From assembly GCF_008039575.1 (NCBI RefSeq), contig NZ_VDUY01000009.1:35289-99288 (forward strand): DNA of 64,000 nt, given 5' to 3'. Of this stretch, positions 1-7,896 are shown one piece after another; positions within the stretch are counted from its first letter, which is position 1, and each line of letters starts with the position of its first letter. Position numbers and translations under genes: made by a program. The notes beneath the pieces are model-generated. The model worked only from the letters and a program-made list of their open reading frames with translations. It ran no database searches and was not told the DNA's origin. This DNA comes from Zeimonas arvi (lineage in GTDB: Bacteria > Pseudomonadota > Gammaproteobacteria > Burkholderiales > Burkholderiaceae_E).

Positions 1-1053
1 GTCTTCGAGGTCGGCACCGCCACGATGATGGCCGCCAAGGGCGCGATCGTGCCGGTGGAGAAGCTGATGAAGGACGCCGGCTACAAATTCGACCGCACCG
101 CCTACGTGCCGGCCGTGGCGGGCTTCTACACCACGAGCAAGGGCGAGATGCTCTCGTTCCCGTTCAACAGCTCGACCACGGTCTTCTACTACAACAAGGA
201 CGCCTTCGCGAAGGCCGGGGTGAACAAGGTGCCGGAGACCTGGCCCGAGGTCGCCGCCGCGGCCGCGAAGGTCAAGGCCTCGAACGCGGCCAGCTGCGGC
301 TACACCTCGAGCTGGGCGAGCTGGGTCCACATGGAGAGCTTCTCGGCCTGGCACAACGTGCTGTTCGCCACCGAGAACAACGGCTTCGGCGGCAACAAGG
401 CGCGGCTGAAGCTGAACACGCCGCTTCACGAGCGCCACATGAACAACCTGGCGCAATGGGCCAAGGATGGCTGGTTCCAGTACCCTGGGCGCACCAACCA
501 GGGCGACGCCAAGTTCTACAGCGGAGAGTGCGCGATGTTCACCGGCAGCTCGGCCGCCTACGCCAACGTCAAGCGCAACGCGAAGTTCCAGTTCGGCATC
601 GCCAGGCTGCCCCATTACTCCGACGTGCCCGGCGCGCCGCAGAACACGGTGATCGGCGGCGCGAGCCTCTGGGTGATGGCCGGCAAGAAGGCCGACGAGT
701 ACAAGGGCGTCGCGAAGTTCTTCGACTTCCTGTCCTCGCCCGAAGTGCAGGCCGAGTGGCACCAGGCCACCGGCTACCTGCCGCTGACCATCGCCGCCTA
801 CGATCTCACGAAGAAAAGCGGCTTCTACGACAAGAACCCGGGCACCGACGTGTCGGTCCAGCAGATGATCGTGAAGACCACCGACAAGTCACGCGGCGTG
901 CGGCTGGGCAACTTCGTGCAGATCCGCGACGTGATCCACGAGGAGATGGAGGCGATGCTGGCCGGCAAGCAGAACGCGAAGCAGGCGCTCGAGAAGATGA
1001 CCTCTCGCGGCAACGACCTGCTGGCCCGCTTCGAGCGCACCGCGCGCAACTGA
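1..1053 (+). CDS. ugpB: UgpB, glycerol-3-phosphate ABC transporter substrate-binding protein (5' end missing)
   Basis: This is the periplasmic solute-binding protein of the Ugp importer, which captures sn-glycerol-3-phosphate and glycerophosphodiesters. The reading frame is already open at base 1, so the signal peptide and first part of lobe 1 lie outside the window; 350 residues are visible. The visible part has the family's look: a PFNSSTTVFYYNKDAF stretch, SCGYTSSWASW, and C-terminal helices with YDKNPGTD and RLGNFVQIRDVI. The gene leads directly into ugpA, ugpE and ugpQ, which fixes the assignment. The truncation is caused only by the window edge. Confidence 0.93.
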   Translation, partial: VFEVGTATMMAAKGAIVPVEKLMKDAGYKFDRTAYVPAVAGFYTTSKGEMLSFPFNSSTTVFYYNKDAFAKAGVNKVPETWPEVAAAAAKVKASNAASCGYTSSWASWVHMESFSAWHNVLFATENNGFGGNKARLKLNTPLHERHMNNLAQWAKDGWFQYPGRTNQGDAKFYSGECAMFTGSSAAYANVKRNAKFQFGIARLPHYSDVPGAPQNTVIGGASLWVMAGKKADEYKGVAKFFDFLSSPEVQAEWHQATGYLPLTIAAYDLTKKSGFYDKNPGTDVSVQQMIVKTTDKSRGVRLGNFVQIRDVIHEEMEAMLAGKQNAKQALEKMTSRGNDLLARFERTARN

Positions 1054-1093
1054 GCTCCGCGCCCGGCACCGACATCACCACGCGAGACCGATC

Positions 1094-1975
1094 CTGGAAA
1101 AGCGAGTCGTCTTTCGCGGCCGGTGGCTGCCGTTCGCGCTGATCGCGCCGCAGATCGCGATCATCCTGGTCTTCTTCTACTGGCCGGCGATCCAGGCGCT
1201 GGTCCAGTCGGTGTTCATCCAGGACGCGTTCGGCGGCAGCATGGAGTTCGTCGGCCTCGAGAACTTCGAGGTGCTGTTCGCCGACGAGCTCTATCTGGAC
1301 TCGTTCAGGATCACCGCGGTGTTCTCCGTGGCGGTCGCGTCGATCGGCCTGGTCACGAGCCTCGTGCTCGCTTACTTCGCCGATCGGGCGATCCGGGGCG
1401 CGGTCGCCTTCCGGACCATGCTGATCATCCCCTACGCGGTGGCGCCGGCCATCGTGGGGGTGCTCTGGATGTTCCTGTTCAACCCCACGCTGGGCATCGT
1501 CGCGCACTGGCTGCGCGGCTTCGGCATCGACTGGAACCACGTCCTCGACGGTCGGCAGGCGATGATCCTGGTCATCATCGCCGCGGTCTGGAAGCAGATC
1601 AGCTACAACTTCATCTTCTTCCTGGCCGGCCTGCAGTCGATTCCCAAGTCGCTGATCGAGGCGGCCGCGCTCGACGGCGCCGGCGCCTGGCGCACCTTCC
1701 GATCGGTGATCTTCCCGCTGCTCTCGCCGACCACCTTCTTCCTGCTCGTCATCAACATCGTCTACGCATTCTTCGACACCTTCGCGATCATCGACGCGGC
1801 GACCGAGGGCGGGCCGGCCAAGGCCACCGAGATCCTCGTCTACAAGGTGTTCTACGACGGGTTCAAGGCGCTCGACATCGGCAGCTCGGCCGCGCAGTCG
1901 GTCGTGCTGATGGCGATCGTCCTGATGCTCACCTTCGTGCAGTTCCGCTTCATCGAGCGGCGCGTGCAGTACTGA
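1094..1975 (+). CDS. ugpA: UgpA, glycerol-3-phosphate ABC transporter permease
   Basis: Inner-membrane permease subunit (about 293 aa) that pairs with UgpE. The EAA loop, which docks the ATPase, is visible as EAAALDGAGAWRTFRSVIFPLL. The first in-frame ATG/GTG/TTG is GTG 1211, but starting there would delete the conserved first membrane segment (FRGRWLPFALIAPQIAIILV). No standard start codon exists upstream in frame. The best fit to the family is CTG at 1094 (reading xEKRVVFRGRW), preceded by GAGA at a plausible ribosome-binding distance. The start is therefore inferred and unusual. The gap to ugpB is 40 bp and to ugpE 14 bp, so one operon. Confidence 0.88.
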   Translation: MEKRVVFRGRWLPFALIAPQIAIILVFFYWPAIQALVQSVFIQDAFGGSMEFVGLENFEVLFADELYLDSFRITAVFSVAVASIGLVTSLVLAYFADRAIRGAVAFRTMLIIPYAVAPAIVGVLWMFLFNPTLGIVAHWLRGFGIDWNHVLDGRQAMILVIIAAVWKQISYNFIFFLAGLQSIPKSLIEAAALDGAGAWRTFRSVIFPLLSPTTFFLLVINIVYAFFDTFAIIDAATEGGPAKATEILVYKVFYDGFKALDIGSSAAQSVVLMAIVLMLTFVQFRFIERRVQY

Positions 1976-1989
1976 CCGGGGCCACTGCC

Positions 1990-2835
1990 GTGCTCGACCG
2001 CGATCCGCTGATGAAGGTGCTCACCTATCTGGTGCTGATTGCCGGCGTGGCGATCATCGCGCTGCCGGTCTGGGTCACCTTCGTGGCCTCTACCCAGACG
2101 CTCGAGCAGGTGCTCGCGGCGCCGATGTCGCTGTTGCCCGGCGACCGCTTCCTCGCGAACTACGCCGAGGTGCTTGCCGCGGGCGCCGGCAATTCGGGCG
2201 CGCCGGTGGCCCGGATGCTGGGCAACAGCCTGCTGATGGCGATGGTGATCGCCGTGGGCAAGATCGCCATCTCGCTGCTGTCGGCCTTTGCGCTGATCTA
2301 CTTCCGCTTCCCGTTCAAGAAGCTGGCGTTCTGGATGATCTTCGTGACGCTGATGCTGCCGGTCGAGGTGCGGATCATGCCGACCTACGAGGTCATGTCC
2401 AATCTCGGCCTGATCGACACCTACACCGGCCTGACCTTGCCGCTGATCGCCTCGGCCACCGCCACCTTCCTGTTCCGGCAGTTCTTCATGACGGTGCCCG
2501 ACGAGATGGCCGAGGCCGCGAAGATCGACGGCGCAGGGCCGATGCGCTTCTTCTTCCACATTCTGGTGCCGCTGTCGCGCACCAACGTGGCCGCGCTGTT
2601 CGTGATCCTGTTCGTCTACGGCTGGAACCAGTACCTGTGGCCGCTCCTGGTGACCACGCAGGAGTCGATGTACCCGGTCGTCATCGGCATCAAGCGGATG
2701 ATCTCGGGCGGGGATGCCGCGACCGAGTGGCACCTGGTGATGGCCACCGCAATGCTCGCGATGCTGCCGCCGGTGGCGGTCGTGGTGCTGATGCAGAAGT
2801 GGTTCGTCAAGGGCCTGGTCGATTCGGACAAGTGA
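1990..2835 (+). CDS. ugpE: UgpE, glycerol-3-phosphate ABC transporter permease
   Basis: Second permease subunit, 281 aa from GTG 1990, the usual length for UgpE. Several hydrophobic segments are evident, starting with VLTYLVLIAGVAIIALPVWV. The EAA motif reads EAAKIDGAGPMRFFFHILVPL. The internal ATG at 2011 would drop seven residues and is a possible alternative start. In most Burkholderiales ugp operons the ATPase gene ugpC follows; here the phosphodiesterase ugpQ comes next, so the energising ATPase must be encoded elsewhere or borrowed from another sugar importer. Confidence 0.93.
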   Translation: MLDRDPLMKVLTYLVLIAGVAIIALPVWVTFVASTQTLEQVLAAPMSLLPGDRFLANYAEVLAAGAGNSGAPVARMLGNSLLMAMVIAVGKIAISLLSAFALIYFRFPFKKLAFWMIFVTLMLPVEVRIMPTYEVMSNLGLIDTYTGLTLPLIASATATFLFRQFFMTVPDEMAEAAKIDGAGPMRFFFHILVPLSRTNVAALFVILFVYGWNQYLWPLLVTTQESMYPVVIGIKRMISGGDAATEWHLVMATAMLAMLPPVAVVVLMQKWFVKGLVDSDK

Positions 2836-2857
2836 GCCTGCGCCGCGGGGACAGATC

Positions 2858-3628
2858 GTGATCCTGGCTTCGAAGATGCTGAACGTCGGTTTCGACGATT
2901 GGCCGTATCCGGCCTTCGTCGCGCATCGCGGCGCGGGCCTGCTCGCGCCCGAGAACACGCTGGCCGCGATGCGCGCCGGTTTCGACCATGGTTACCGGAT
3001 GTTCGAGTTCGACGCGAAGCTGTCGGGCGACGGCGTGGCGATGCTGATGCACGACGCCGTGGTCGAGCGCACCACCAACGGCAGCGGCCGCGTGGCCGGC
3101 ATGAGCTGGGGCGAGCTGGCCCGGCTCGACGCCGGAAGCTGGCATTCGGCGCGCTACGCCGGCGAGCCGGTGCCCACGCTGGCTCGGGTGGCGCGCTGGC
3201 TGCGCGCCAACGACTGCCTGGCCAACATCGAGATCAAGCCCTGCCCGGGGCGCGAGGCCGAAACCGGCGCCGCCGTGGCGATCGAGGCGCTGTTGCTGTG
3301 GCGCGATGCCGAAGTGCCGCCGCTGCTGTCCTCGTTCTCCGAGGCGGCGCTCGAGGCGGCCCGCAAGGTGGCGCCCGGGCTGCCGCGGGCGCTCCTGCTC
3401 GGCGAACTGGCTGCCGACTGGCTCGATCGTTGCCGGGCGCTGGAATGCGTGGCGCTCGATGCCAGCCATCGGGTGCTCGATTCGGCCACGATCGCTGCGG
3501 CGAAGGCGGCGGGGCTGAGGGTGCTCTCTTACACGATCAACGAGCCGGCCCGGGCCGTCGAACTGCGGGCCGCGGGCCTGGACTGCGTGATCACCGACGC
3601 GGTGGACCTGATCGTCCCCGGCGATTGA
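2858..3628 (+). CDS. ugpQ: UgpQ, glycerophosphodiester phosphodiesterase
   Basis: Cytosolic GDPD-family enzyme of 256 aa that hydrolyses imported glycerophosphodiesters to glycerol-3-phosphate and an alcohol. The metal and substrate motifs are visible: HRGAGLLAPENT near residues 27-38, FEFDAKLSGDGV, and MHDAVVERTTNGSG around residues 67-80. IEIKP and the C-terminal DCVITDAVDLI are also typical. The GTG start at 2858 follows a weak purine-rich stretch. It lies 22 bp behind ugpE, so transport and hydrolysis are co-expressed. Confidence 0.93.
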   Translation: MILASKMLNVGFDDWPYPAFVAHRGAGLLAPENTLAAMRAGFDHGYRMFEFDAKLSGDGVAMLMHDAVVERTTNGSGRVAGMSWGELARLDAGSWHSARYAGEPVPTLARVARWLRANDCLANIEIKPCPGREAETGAAVAIEALLLWRDAEVPPLLSSFSEAALEAARKVAPGLPRALLLGELAADWLDRCRALECVALDASHRVLDSATIAAAKAAGLRVLSYTINEPARAVELRAAGLDCVITDAVDLIVPGD

Positions 3629-3717
3629 GCGTGCCCGGCGATTCGGCCGGCGCAGATGTCGGGCGCGCGCGGATGGCTTTGCCGCGGGACCCGGCCGGCG
3701 GATTCGACCCGACGCGC

Positions 3718-3731
3718 TTGACAGGCGTCAA
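3718..3731. promoter_or_regulatory. TTGAC-N4-GTCAA palindrome upstream of the DksA-like gene
   Basis: A perfect interrupted palindrome TTGACAGGCGTCAA lies 53 bp before the ATG of the zinc-finger gene. Its half-site spacing (TTGA-N6-TCAA) is that of CRP/FNR-family operators. The left half also contains a TTGACA -35 hexamer, but no good -10 follows at 17 bp. It may be an operator, a promoter part, or chance. Confidence 0.3.
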
Positions 3732-3783
3732 CGCGCTCGCGGGCGTGTTGCCCGAGAATGCGGGGAATTCACAGGAGATTGGA

Positions 3784-4167
3784 ATGTCCTTGTCGGAACA
3801 GCAGGTTGTGGGATTGCTCACTGGGATGCGCGAGCGTCTGGCGGTGCTCGAAGAGGAGATCGGCCGCAAGCTCGGCGACAGTGCCGACGACCTGAGCATG
3901 CTCGATCGCGTCGGCGATTCGGGCGACTTCTCGAATGCCATCGCCAGCAGCGAGGTGGACCTGTCCGAGGCGCTGCGCGACATCGAGGAGTGGCGTGGCC
4001 TGCGCGGCGCGATGCGCCGGATCGACGAAGGCCGCTATGGCTTCTGCGTGGACTGCGGCGTGGAGATCCCGTTCGCGCGTTTGCAGGCGCAGCCGGTGGC
4101 GCTGCGTTGCGTGGACTGCCAGTCGCGCGCCGAGCGTTCGTCGGGGGCCCACTCGTCGACGATGTAG
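3784..4167 (+). CDS. DksA/TraR-family C4 zinc-finger protein
   Basis: A 127-aa protein of the DksA/TraR family, whose members bind in the secondary channel of RNA polymerase and alter promoter kinetics, often with ppGpp. The N-terminal two thirds is helical and acidic (VLEEEIGRKLGDSADDLSMLD). It is followed by EGRYGFCVDCGVEIPFARLQ and CVDCQSRAE, which gives a clear CxxC...CxxC zinc finger. It is shorter than canonical DksA (about 150 aa) and closer to the small paralogues. ATG 3784 has an AGGAGATT ribosome-binding site 4-5 bp upstream. Its 3' end lies 7 bp from the convergent imuB end. Confidence 0.85.
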   Translation: MSLSEQQVVGLLTGMRERLAVLEEEIGRKLGDSADDLSMLDRVGDSGDFSNAIASSEVDLSEALRDIEEWRGLRGAMRRIDEGRYGFCVDCGVEIPFARLQAQPVALRCVDCQSRAERSSGAHSSTM

Positions 4168-4174
4168 ACGGGAT

Positions 4175-5530
4175 TCAGCCGAAGCGGCCGTGCAGGAACC
4201 ATCCGCCGGCCGCATCGTCGCGCAGGCGCTCGCGATAGATCCACAGCAGGCGGTGCAGCGAATCTTCGGCCACGAAGTAGTCGCGCTGCACCGAGCGATC
4301 CTCCCACCAGCCGCTTTCTATCCGCTCCGGACCGGCGAGCAGGCTCAGCGGACCGTCCCGGAAGGGGCGGCCGTTGCGCTCGCCGAGCGCCACCGGAGAA
4401 TCGAGCAACCATAGCGGGCGTGGCAGCGCAGCAAAGCGCGCCGCGGGTTCATCGGCTCCGGCCGGTTTTTCCGTGGCGCCGGGCGTGCGGCGCATGCTCG
4501 CGTCCGGTTGTCGGCTTGTTTCGGGCCTTCGCCGGAGTCTCGTCAGGTCGACCTCGCAGGCCTGCCAGGCAGCCTCGGGGCGATGGTCGGACAGCGGCTG
4601 CAGGCGCTGGACCCGGTGCGGTCCCAGCCGGGCCTGCAGGCGCTCGATCAGCGGCGCCAGCGCCCCGGCCACGCTGGCCGGATCGGGGAACAATTGGCCG
4701 CTCTCGGCTGCGGCGGCGTCGATCTCGCTGCAGCGAAGCCTCAGCGCCGTGGCGGGAGCAGGCAGTTTCAACGCGGCCAGCCGCTCGCGCAGCAGCGGGC
4801 GCAGGCGATCGACGTGCCAGGCCGGCTCGGCGAGGCCCGGCGCCACGATGGTATCGGGCGAGCCCTCGTCGTGCGCGATGAGCAGCTCGAAGCGGCGGGC
4901 TGCCCTGCGCGAAGCCTGCAGCCAGTGACAGAGCCGCTCGAGCAGCCGTCCGGCGGCCCAGTCCAGCGCCAGCGCGGAATCGACCCTGGCCGGCAACTCC
5001 AGGCACACGTCGAAGGCAGGCGGCGGCGCATGGCGGGGGCGGGGATCCGGGAGCCGGCCCAGCGCACGGTCGAGCTCGTCGAGCAGCGCCTGGCCGAAAC
5101 GACGGGCGAGGCCGGCCCGTGGCAGCGCGAGCAAGGTCGAGATCCGGCGCAGGCCGGCGGATTCCAGGGCATCGAGATGATCCTGCCTTGCCGCGAGCAG
5201 CCCGACCGGCAGCGGGCCCAGGCAAGCGGGCAGGGCGGCGGGCTCGGCGCAGCGGGCGCCATCGCGCCAGCGGGCCAGCAGCGAGGCGGCGCCGGGCGTG
5301 GGCGCGCAGGCGATCGAGGCCAGCCGGCCGTCGAGCTCCCGGCGGATCCGGTCTTCGAGCGCATCGAGACCGCCGAAGTAGCGCAGGCTGGGGCCGGTAT
5401 CGAGCAGCAGCCCGGCGGGCGGCTCCAGGCTGACCACCGGAGTGAGGCACATGGCCCAGGTAGCCCATTGCGACAGGGCGTCGCGCTCGGACAGCGCCGA
5501 CGCCTCGAACTGGATGGCATGCCAGAGCAT
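4175..5530 (-). CDS. imuB: ImuB, catalytically inactive Y-family polymerase-like mutasome protein
   Basis: A 451-aa DinB/UmuC-superfamily protein without polymerase activity that acts as the beta-clamp adaptor of the SOS mutasome. The start is placed at ATG 5530 (MLWHAIQFEASALSERDAL), which matches the usual MLW opening; the frame runs further upstream but that part is not conserved. Visible hallmarks are DTGPSLRYFGGLDAL, the helix-hairpin region GLRRISTLLALPRAGLARRF, and the C-terminal WLLDSPVAL, GPERIESGWW, RDYFVAE and W-I-YRERL block typical of ImuB. It lies 76 bp downstream of imuA and is expressed from the lexA promoter. No dnaE2/imuC follows. Confidence 0.9.
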   Translation of the reverse strand: MLWHAIQFEASALSERDALSQWATWAMCLTPVVSLEPPAGLLLDTGPSLRYFGGLDALEDRIRRELDGRLASIACAPTPGAASLLARWRDGARCAEPAALPACLGPLPVGLLAARQDHLDALESAGLRRISTLLALPRAGLARRFGQALLDELDRALGRLPDPRPRHAPPPAFDVCLELPARVDSALALDWAAGRLLERLCHWLQASRRAARRFELLIAHDEGSPDTIVAPGLAEPAWHVDRLRPLLRERLAALKLPAPATALRLRCSEIDAAAAESGQLFPDPASVAGALAPLIERLQARLGPHRVQRLQPLSDHRPEAAWQACEVDLTRLRRRPETSRQPDASMRRTPGATEKPAGADEPAARFAALPRPLWLLDSPVALGERNGRPFRDGPLSLLAGPERIESGWWEDRSVQRDYFVAEDSLHRLLWIYRERLRDDAAGGWFLHGRFG

Positions 5531-5606
5531 GGCTGGATTCTCGTGACGCGGGCGAGCCGGCGCGCCGGTGCGCGAACCCGGTTCGATGAAACCGGGGACC
5601 CGCGGT

Positions 5607-6395
5607 TCAGTGGGTGCGGACCGGCTCGCGGCGCGAGGCTTCGTGGCGCGAGGGTTCGCGAGGGGCAGGGCTGCCGGCTTCATGCTGGGGGAGGCCATCG
5701 TTCGCATCCGCTTCGACGGCAGGCGAGGGGCGCAGGCGGATCGCGGTGGGCGGCCTGGGAAGGTCCACGGCGATCGGGCGCGCCAGCACCGGGCCTCGTC
5801 GCTTCAGGATCTGCACCGACAGCCGTTGCTGCGGACGCGGCAGCAGCAACAGGCGCAACGGCGCCGGCGACGCCTGGAACTGGGCAGGCAACTCGCGGAA
5901 CAGGAAAACCGGGCCGCTGGCGCCGCGCGCGGCCGACTGCATTCTGCGCAGGTGCTCCGGGCGGCAGCGATCCTGGGGAATCCAGGCCAGCAGCGCGCCG
6001 AAGCTCGCGCTGCGCAGGGTCTGCTCGACCGCCCAGAGCCGGTCGGCGGCGTTGGGTGCCTGGATCACGATGAGGAACTCGGGATCGATGCCGAAATCGG
6101 CCAGCGCCGGGGCATAGGGAATCAGCGGCGGAGCCAGCAGGATCGTGACGCGCCGTTCGCGGCTGAGCTGGCGCAAGAGGGGAACCAGCAGCCTGAGCTC
6201 GCCGATGCCGGGTTCGCGAGCGATCAGTTCGGTGAGCATGCCGGCCGGCCAGCCGGCGCCGGGCAGTTCGGCGTCGAGCGCGCGGTAGCCGGTGGGCAGC
6301 GTGTCGACGCCCGCCTGCCCGAGCTGGCTGGCGCGCCAGACCGAGGCGGGCAGCAGCGCCCCTGCGGGGGGTTCGGTGGCCATGATCGGGGGCAT
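5607..6395 (-). CDS. imuA: ImuA, RecA-like SOS mutagenesis protein
   Basis: A 262-aa RecA/SulA-related protein that works with ImuB in damage-induced mutagenesis. It opens with a RecA-N-like segment (LPTGYRALDAELPGAGWPAGMLTELIAREPGIGELRLL), where the P-loop is degenerate, as is usual in ImuA. The hydrophobic beta-strand core (VTILLAPPLIPYAPALADFGID) and LRRMQSAARGASGPVFLFR follow. The last 40 or so residues are low-complexity and rich in Pro, Arg and Glu. The start is 21 bp after lexA, which indicates co-transcription. Confidence 0.88.
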   Translation of the reverse strand: MPPIMATEPPAGALLPASVWRASQLGQAGVDTLPTGYRALDAELPGAGWPAGMLTELIAREPGIGELRLLVPLLRQLSRERRVTILLAPPLIPYAPALADFGIDPEFLIVIQAPNAADRLWAVEQTLRSASFGALLAWIPQDRCRPEHLRRMQSAARGASGPVFLFRELPAQFQASPAPLRLLLLPRPQQRLSVQILKRRGPVLARPIAVDLPRPPTAIRLRPSPAVEADANDGLPQHEAGSPAPREPSRHEASRREPVRTH

Positions 6396-6416
6396 GCCAG
6401 AGTGCGCAGGGCCTTT

Positions 6417-7061
6417 CTAGAGCCCCTTGCCGGCTCGCACCAGGCCCACGCCGATGCCCTCGATGGCGAGCGCCTCGTGGCGGGTATCGACGACGATGGG
6501 AGCGAAGTCGGGGTTCTCGGGCAGCAGCTCGACCACGTGGCCGCGCCGCTGCCAGCGCTTGACGGTGACGTCGTCGCCGACCCGGGCGACGACGATCTGG
6601 CCGTTGCGGGCCTCGGCGGTGCGACGCACCGCGAGCAGGTCGCCGTCGAGAATGCCGGCGTCCCGCATGCTCATGCCACGAACCTTGAGAAGGTAGTCGG
6701 GGCGCTCGGAAAAGAGCCCGGGGTCGAGCGCGTAGTTGGCCTCGATATGTTCCTGGGCGAGGATGGGGCTTCCGGCGGCGACCCGGCCGACCAGGGGCAG
6801 GCTGAAGGCGATCTGCACCGCTTGCGGCGCCTCGTTCCGTGCATCGGGCATCAGGCGCAGACGGATGCCGCGCGAGGTGCCCGAGGTGAGCTCGATGACG
6901 CCCTTGCGGGCAAGCGCCTTCAGATGTTCCTCGGCTGCGTTGGCGGAGCGGAAGCCGAGTTGCGCGGCGATCTCGGCCCGCGTGGGCGGAAAGCCGGTGT
7001 CGGCGATGTGCTGCCGGATCAGGGCGAGGATTTCCTGCTGTCTTGCGGTGAGCTCGCGCAT
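6417..7061 (-). CDS. lexA: LexA, SOS repressor / self-cleaving protease
   Basis: SOS master repressor, 214 aa. ATG 7061 gives the canonical [12 protein letters not shown] start; a longer in-frame extension is not conserved. The N-terminal winged helix is followed by the Ala96-Gly97 cleavage site (VAAGSP), catalytic Ser131 (GMSM) and Lys168 (VTVKR). RecA filaments trigger self-cleavage. The gene carries its own LexA box upstream, so it is autoregulated, and imuA and imuB follow on the same transcript. Confidence 0.97.
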   Translation of the reverse strand: MRELTARQQEILALIRQHIADTGFPPTRAEIAAQLGFRSANAAEEHLKALARKGVIELTSGTSRGIRLRLMPDARNEAPQAVQIAFSLPLVGRVAAGSPILAQEHIEANYALDPGLFSERPDYLLKVRGMSMRDAGILDGDLLAVRRTAEARNGQIVVARVGDDVTVKRWQRRGHVVELLPENPDFAPIVVDTRHEALAIEGIGVGLVRAGKGL

Positions 7062-7079
7062 CGGGGCGGATTCCGGAGG

Positions 7080-7109
7080 ATTGTCGCAAACTGTATTTTC
7101 ATACAGTAA
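7080..7109 (-). promoter_or_regulatory. lexA promoter with SOS (LexA) box
   Basis: CTGTATTTTCATACAG at 7091-7106 is an almost ideal LexA box (CTG-N10-CAG with flanking A/T). On the minus strand TTACTG (7104-7109) and GACAAT (7080-7085), separated by 18 bp, make a plausible -35/-10 pair. LexA would therefore cover the promoter core. The start site would fall about 12 nt before the lexA ATG. It controls lexA-imuA-imuB. Confidence 0.88.
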
Positions 7110-7224
7110 GCCGCCGCTTTTCAAGCCCTCCGATATTTTTCCCGGCGCCGTCAGGAAACTCCTGTGCAGGCTCCGGCATTTGTGGCAAAGTCATCACGAG
7201 CCGTTCGAAAAGGGCGGCTCTGGA

Positions 7225-7270
7225 ATTGCATTTCTCGGTCAGCTGGTTCCGGTGTTCCTCGAAATGCAAT
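7225..7270 (+). promoter_or_regulatory. Inverted repeat in the 5' leader of the RRM gene
   Basis: ATTGCATTTC (7225-7234) and GAAATGCAAT (7261-7270) are perfect 10-base inverted repeats around a 26-nt loop, ending 31 nt before the chosen start ATG at 7302. The right arm touches an alternative in-frame ATG at 7269. Such a leader hairpin could influence translation with temperature, as in other cold-regulated RNA-binding genes, but that role is inference. Confidence 0.4.
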
Positions 7271-7301
7271 GTTCGAAACGGTTCGAGGATTCGTACACCC
7301 G

Positions 7302-7805
7302 ATGGGAACCAAGATCTACGTGGGCAATCTGCCCTGGCGCGCCACCGATGCCCAGCTCTCCGAGCTCTTCGGAGCGCACGGCGAAGTCACCGACGCGCGC
7401 ATCGTCACCGATCGTGAAACCGGCCGCTCGCGCGGCTTCGGATTCGTCACCATGACCTCGGCCGATGCCGCTCAGGCCGCGATCCGCGCGCTCAACGGCT
7501 ATTCGCTCGAAGGCCGCAGTCTGGTGGTCAACGAGGCGCGCGAGCAAGGCGGTGGCGGCGGCTTCGGCGGCGGCGGTGGCGGTGGCCGTCGTCCCGGCGG
7601 TGGCGGCGGCTACGGTGGTGGTGGTGGTGGCGGCGGCGGCGGCGGCTACGGCGGTGGTGGTGGCGGTTACCGGGGTGGCGGCGGCGACCGCGGCGGTGGT
7701 GGCGGCTACGGTGGTGGCGGTGGCGGCGATCGCGGCGGCTACGGCGGCGGCGACCGCGAGGGCGGCCGCGGCGGCCCGCGCCGGGCACGGCAGTTCGGCC
7801 AGTAA
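7302..7805 (+). CDS. Glycine-rich RNA-binding protein with one RRM
   Basis: A 167-aa protein made of one RRM (about residues 3-80) and a long Gly-rich tail. RNP2 is IYVGNL and RNP1 is RGFGFVTM, both intact, so RNA binding is expected. The tail is almost entirely GGG, GGY and RGG-type repeats, like bacterial and plant glycine-rich RNA chaperones induced by cold. The start is taken at ATG 7302 (MGTKIYVG) because the RRM begins there; ATG 7269 is in frame and would add 11 residues. Long antisense frames here are artefacts of the GGT/GGC repeats. Confidence 0.9.
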   Translation: MGTKIYVGNLPWRATDAQLSELFGAHGEVTDARIVTDRETGRSRGFGFVTMTSADAAQAAIRALNGYSLEGRSLVVNEAREQGGGGGFGGGGGGGRRPGGGGGYGGGGGGGGGGGYGGGGGGYRGGGGDRGGGGGYGGGGGGDRGGYGGGDREGGRGGPRRARQFGQ

Positions 7806-7866
7806 GCCGCCTGGCCCGGTCCAGGTCTGATCGAGCATCAGGCCTGGCTCGGGCCCTGCCGGTCAC

Positions 7867-7889
7867 GGCGGCCGGGCAATCCGGCCGCC
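7867..7889. terminator. Hairpin between convergent genes, terminator-like
   Basis: GGCGGCCGG, a 5-nt loop, and CCGGCCGCC form a perfect 9-bp stem between the RRM gene and the ETF-QO gene, both of which end here. No T-run follows on either strand, so intrinsic termination is uncertain. Confidence 0.4.
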
Positions 7890-7896
7890 CGGCGGA

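Noticed and set aside
7540..7790. Tandem repeat or CRISPR-like array in the GGT/GGC-rich stretch
   Set aside because: It is the coding sequence of the Gly-rich tail of the RRM protein; units are irregular and there are no spacers. No CRISPR array was seen anywhere in the window.
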